This document shows, one piece after another, positions 61,962 through 64,000 of a stretch of DNA of 64,000 bases (its first letter is position 1; each line of letters opens with the position of its first letter). Under the pieces are notes generated by a model, which saw only the letters and a program-made list of their open reading frames with translations, had not been told where the DNA came from and ran no database searches. The translations under genes and the position numbers were made by a program. The DNA is taken from NCBI GenBank assembly GCA_964432885.1, contig CAYSPG010000012.1, positions 1 to 64,000 on the forward strand, in the 5' to 3' direction. This DNA comes from CAYSPG01 sp964432885. Lineage in GTDB: Bacteria; Bacteroidota; Bacteroidia; AKYH767-A; OLB10.

Positions 61962-62843
61962 CTATTTTCTTGCTTCTATGTACATGGTAACTTTGGGTGT
62001 TGTAAAATCAAAAAAAATCAGGTCACGCATTACAGGGCAAAAACTTTGCCCATAAGCCGAACGGTAAATTGTTTTAAATCCGGCTTTGGTAAGCATGGTA
62101 AAAATTTTTTTCTGGTTAAACCAATTGATATGATTACCCGGATTTTGACGCTGTATTTCTATGCTGCAAAGAGAGGTGCAATAGTTCATAGCATCTTCAA
62201 ACGACCTGGTGGCAAATAAATCTTTAAGCTCCATATCGCTAATTCTTTTTACAGCACCATGCAATGGAATTTCAGAAGCCTGTGATGCAAAGTTTTCTAA
62301 AAAAACCTGTGCTGTTGTTTCCTGATTTAATGGTTTTCGAAGATTAACTCGTTTAAAATCTTTTTCAGAGCTATAATAGTCAATCCAATAAAAATAATCG
62401 CGATCGTTTTCTACGTATGCACGGTATTCAATATCAATATCAGGAGTTGCAATGCGAAAAAATCCTCCCGACTTTAGCATCCTGCAGGCTTCGTTAAAAA
62501 GATTTTGAACAGCTTCATCATTAACATGCTCAATGGTATGGCTTGTATAAACCACCTCGGCACTGCCCGTTTCCACAGGTATAGGCTGACACGAAAACAA
62601 ATCATAATTAATTCCGCCAAGGGTATTTTTTGTATTATCATTATACCATTCGCTAACAAAATCCACATTTGTCCAGCATGAATGATTAAATGCACCCGCG
62701 CCAACATTATAAAATCGTTTGTTGCGTACGCTGTCTTCTGAATAAATACGGTTATACATTTCTAAATTCTCATTTTTAACAGCCTTGCGTGAAATTTGCA
62801 ATCCTGCCAAATCGAAAATTTTTTTTAATGCATGTGTTATCAT
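61962..62843 (-). CDS. class I SAM-dependent methyltransferase
   Basis: The 293-residue protein has a Methyltransf_11-type core: VGAGAFNHSCWTNVDF (SAM loop, about 47-62), VVYTSHTIEHVNDEAVQNLF and CRMLKSGGFFRIATPDIDIE. Poor conservation of the GxGxG loop (GAGAF) suggests a divergent SAM site. Similar proteins occur in O-antigen and glycan clusters; the upstream position relative to the acyltransferase (42-bp gap, same strand) fits glycan decoration. Confidence 0.75.
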   Translation of the reverse strand: MITHALKKIFDLAGLQISRKAVKNENLEMYNRIYSEDSVRNKRFYNVGAGAFNHSCWTNVDFVSEWYNDNTKNTLGGINYDLFSCQPIPVETGSAEVVYTSHTIEHVNDEAVQNLFNEACRMLKSGGFFRIATPDIDIEYRAYVENDRDYFYWIDYYSSEKDFKRVNLRKPLNQETTAQVFLENFASQASEIPLHGAVKRISDMELKDLFATRSFEDAMNYCTSLCSIEIQRQNPGNHINWFNQKKIFTMLTKAGFKTIYRSAYGQSFCPVMRDLIFFDFTTPKVTMYIEARK

Positions 62844-62872
62844 CTTAAAAATATTTTTACAAATAAAACTAA

Positions 62873-62901
62873 AAAGCCCCTCCGCTGTGCAAAGGGGCTT
62901 T
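62873..62901 (-). terminator. intrinsic terminator of the terminal T9SS gene
   Basis: On the minus strand AAAGCCCCT pairs with AGGGGCTTT (plus-strand arms 62873-62881 and 62893-62901) and is followed by a T-rich run. It lies 17 bp past the stop of the T9SS gene. Confidence 0.75.
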
Positions 62902-62917
62902 AGTTAGGATTAAATTA

Positions 62918-64000
62918 TTATCTGACTTCTAACTTTAGTTTCTCATTTGATGAGGCACTGCTAAGCGACACTATGTAAACACCTTTTGATAAGGCATGAA
63001 TATTAATTTCGTGTTGGTTGGCTCCGCGTTTTGAAATTCCACCTTCGGCAATTACTTGTTTCCCTAATATATCAAACACTTTAATCGAATAGGATTCATC
63101 GCTATCGGTATTAAACATTAATGCAACTTTTTCTTTTGCCGGATTTGGATACAAAATTGTTTTAACATGTTCGTCCTCTGCAATCTCATTGTTTCCGTTA
63201 CGGCATGGCATAACCACAGCCAGAACACTTGAACCGCTACTGCCACAGGCATTGCTACCAGAACATGTAACATTTCCATTTTGCGCTCCCATATTAACTG
63301 TTATTGAAGTAGTACCCTGACCTGATACAATAGACGAGCCTGAAGGAACTATCCAGTTATCAATGGTACCGGCAACAGGATTAGCCGGAATAGTAAACAC
63401 AACACCCGCCTGATTTTTGCAAAACGAAGATGGGTTAGCAGTAATAGCTCCTGGTGTTTGAGGAAATCCTTTTAACGGTATGCAACGAGGAGCACTGGTG
63501 CGACAATAATTTACACCCGATACACACAAGTTTGAATTACCGGGATTACCAAAAGAAATATCAACTGTATTGGTTCCTGCACCGGCACCAATGGTTGCGT
63601 TGGGAGGAAGTGTCCAGGAATAACTAGTTGCACTGTTTGACGTGCCTGCTGCATAAGTAAGAGTGGTATTGCATGCACTATAAATTTGACCTGTAAGTGT
63701 AGTCGGAATGCCAGGCATATCAATAGATGTTGCAAAAATTTTATTAGTAGATGTATAACAATGGGTTGATGCATTCACCAGAATATTTCCTCCATTATAG
63801 GTAGGACCAAAATCAATCACTACTGAATTTGTTCCCTGCCCACTTGCAATAGTTGCTCCGGCAGGCGGTGTCCAGTTATATGTACTTGCACCGGCTACAT
63901 TTTGTGTTGCATAGGTTATGTTTGGCAGGTTATTACAAACCTTTGCAGGTCCCGTTACTATGGCTGGTGTCGAAACTGAATAGCGAGTCCAAACATGGCT
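62918..64000 (-). CDS. T9SS cargo protein with PKD-like domains, 5' end outside the window
   Basis: The frame stays open to the window edge, so only the last 360 residues are seen. Three PKD-like (PKD_6-type) beta-sandwich repeats of about 80-90 residues each contain YxW or W-x-P-P/S and GQGTxxVxVxF (for example ASGQGTNSVVIDF, GAGAGTNTVDISF, VSGQGTTSITVNM). They are followed by a type A sorting domain (ILYPNPAKEKVALMF to ASSNEKLKLEVR). This is a secreted, probably surface-attached protein; the N-terminal functional domain is missing. Confidence 0.82.
   Translation of the reverse strand, partial: SHVWTRYSVSTPAIVTGPAKVCNNLPNITYATQNVAGASTYNWTPPAGATIASGQGTNSVVIDFGPTYNGGNILVNASTHCYTSTNKIFATSIDMPGIPTTLTGQIYSACNTTLTYAAGTSNSATSYSWTLPPNATIGAGAGTNTVDISFGNPGNSNLCVSGVNYCRTSAPRCIPLKGFPQTPGAITANPSSFCKNQAGVVFTIPANPVAGTIDNWIVPSGSSIVSGQGTTSITVNMGAQNGNVTCSGSNACGSSGSSVLAVVMPCRNGNNEIAEDEHVKTILYPNPAKEKVALMFNTDSDESYSIKVFDILGKQVIAEGGISKRGANQHEINIHALSKGVYIVSLSSASSNEKLKLEVR

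Overview
The window is an AT-rich chromosomal segment of a gliding-type member of the Bacteroidota (Flavobacteriales/Chitinophagales-like; I cannot place it further). The main evidence is the type IX secretion/gliding set (gldJ, a porP/sprF homologue, porU, porV). Supporting evidence is four secreted proteins with T9SS C-terminal sorting domains, one of them a SprB-repeat giant with a CHU_C/type B tail, plus TAnnTTTG-like promoter elements and no obvious Shine-Dalgarno sequences. Several genes can only start at GTG or TTG.

Layout. 1-3.8 kb is a decayed accessory patch: a 46-codon secreted-protein fragment, a truncated secreted ORF, two lipoproteins, a doubly broken XRE regulator with a coiled-coil tail, a GreA-like protein, a duplicated intergenic block and a large nested palindrome. 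3.8-12.4 kb (all minus) holds a stand-alone methylmalonyl-CoA mutase catalytic subunit, an anchored conserved protein, a Wzi-like outer-membrane protein, a VWA protein, a GNAT acetyltransferase coupled to a PabA/TrpG amidotransferase, a NodB deacetylase and a polytopic membrane protein. 12.5-20 kb holds purL, a NatAB-like ABC exporter, a DUF2279 protein and a phosphohexomutase. 20-22.4 kb holds a T9SS cargo protein followed by a di-haem cytochrome c peroxidase and a small MITE-like element. 22.4-30 kb (minus) holds a secreted hypothetical protein, mltG, a DUF1801 protein and the 1,540-residue SprB-repeat adhesin.

30-35.8 kb is central metabolism (mdh, maeB-type malic enzyme, gpmI). 35.9-42.1 kb holds an orphan histidine kinase, uvrC, two glycosyltransferases, meaB and a TPR protein. 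42.3-52 kb is the cell-envelope/T9SS core: murF and gldJ with porP/sprF on the minus strand, divergent from porU-porV-ispF. 52-54.6 kb carries a carbamoyltransferase, a 49-residue DUF5989 micro-protein and an SxtJ-like membrane protein. 54.7-64 kb holds an EamA transporter, a DEAD/DEAE helicase, TerC, a large propeller-containing T9SS protein, an acyltransferase, a methyltransferase and the 3' part of another T9SS protein running off the window.

How the genes work together. PorU, PorV, GldJ and PorP/SprF would export and anchor the T9SS cargo proteins encoded here. MeaB is the chaperone for the methylmalonyl-CoA mutase whose catalytic chain is encoded 35 kb away; the cobalamin-binding partner is outside the window. 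Mdh and malic enzyme handle malate.

The most unusual non-gene signals are: period-7 GTTTNNN repeat arrays immediately upstream of four minus-strand start codons; a 45-bp near-perfect palindrome across the GNAT stop codon; a 324-bp nested inverted repeat; and a 175-bp element bounded by 14-bp direct repeats. No tRNA, rRNA, CRISPR array or intact insertion sequence was recognised.
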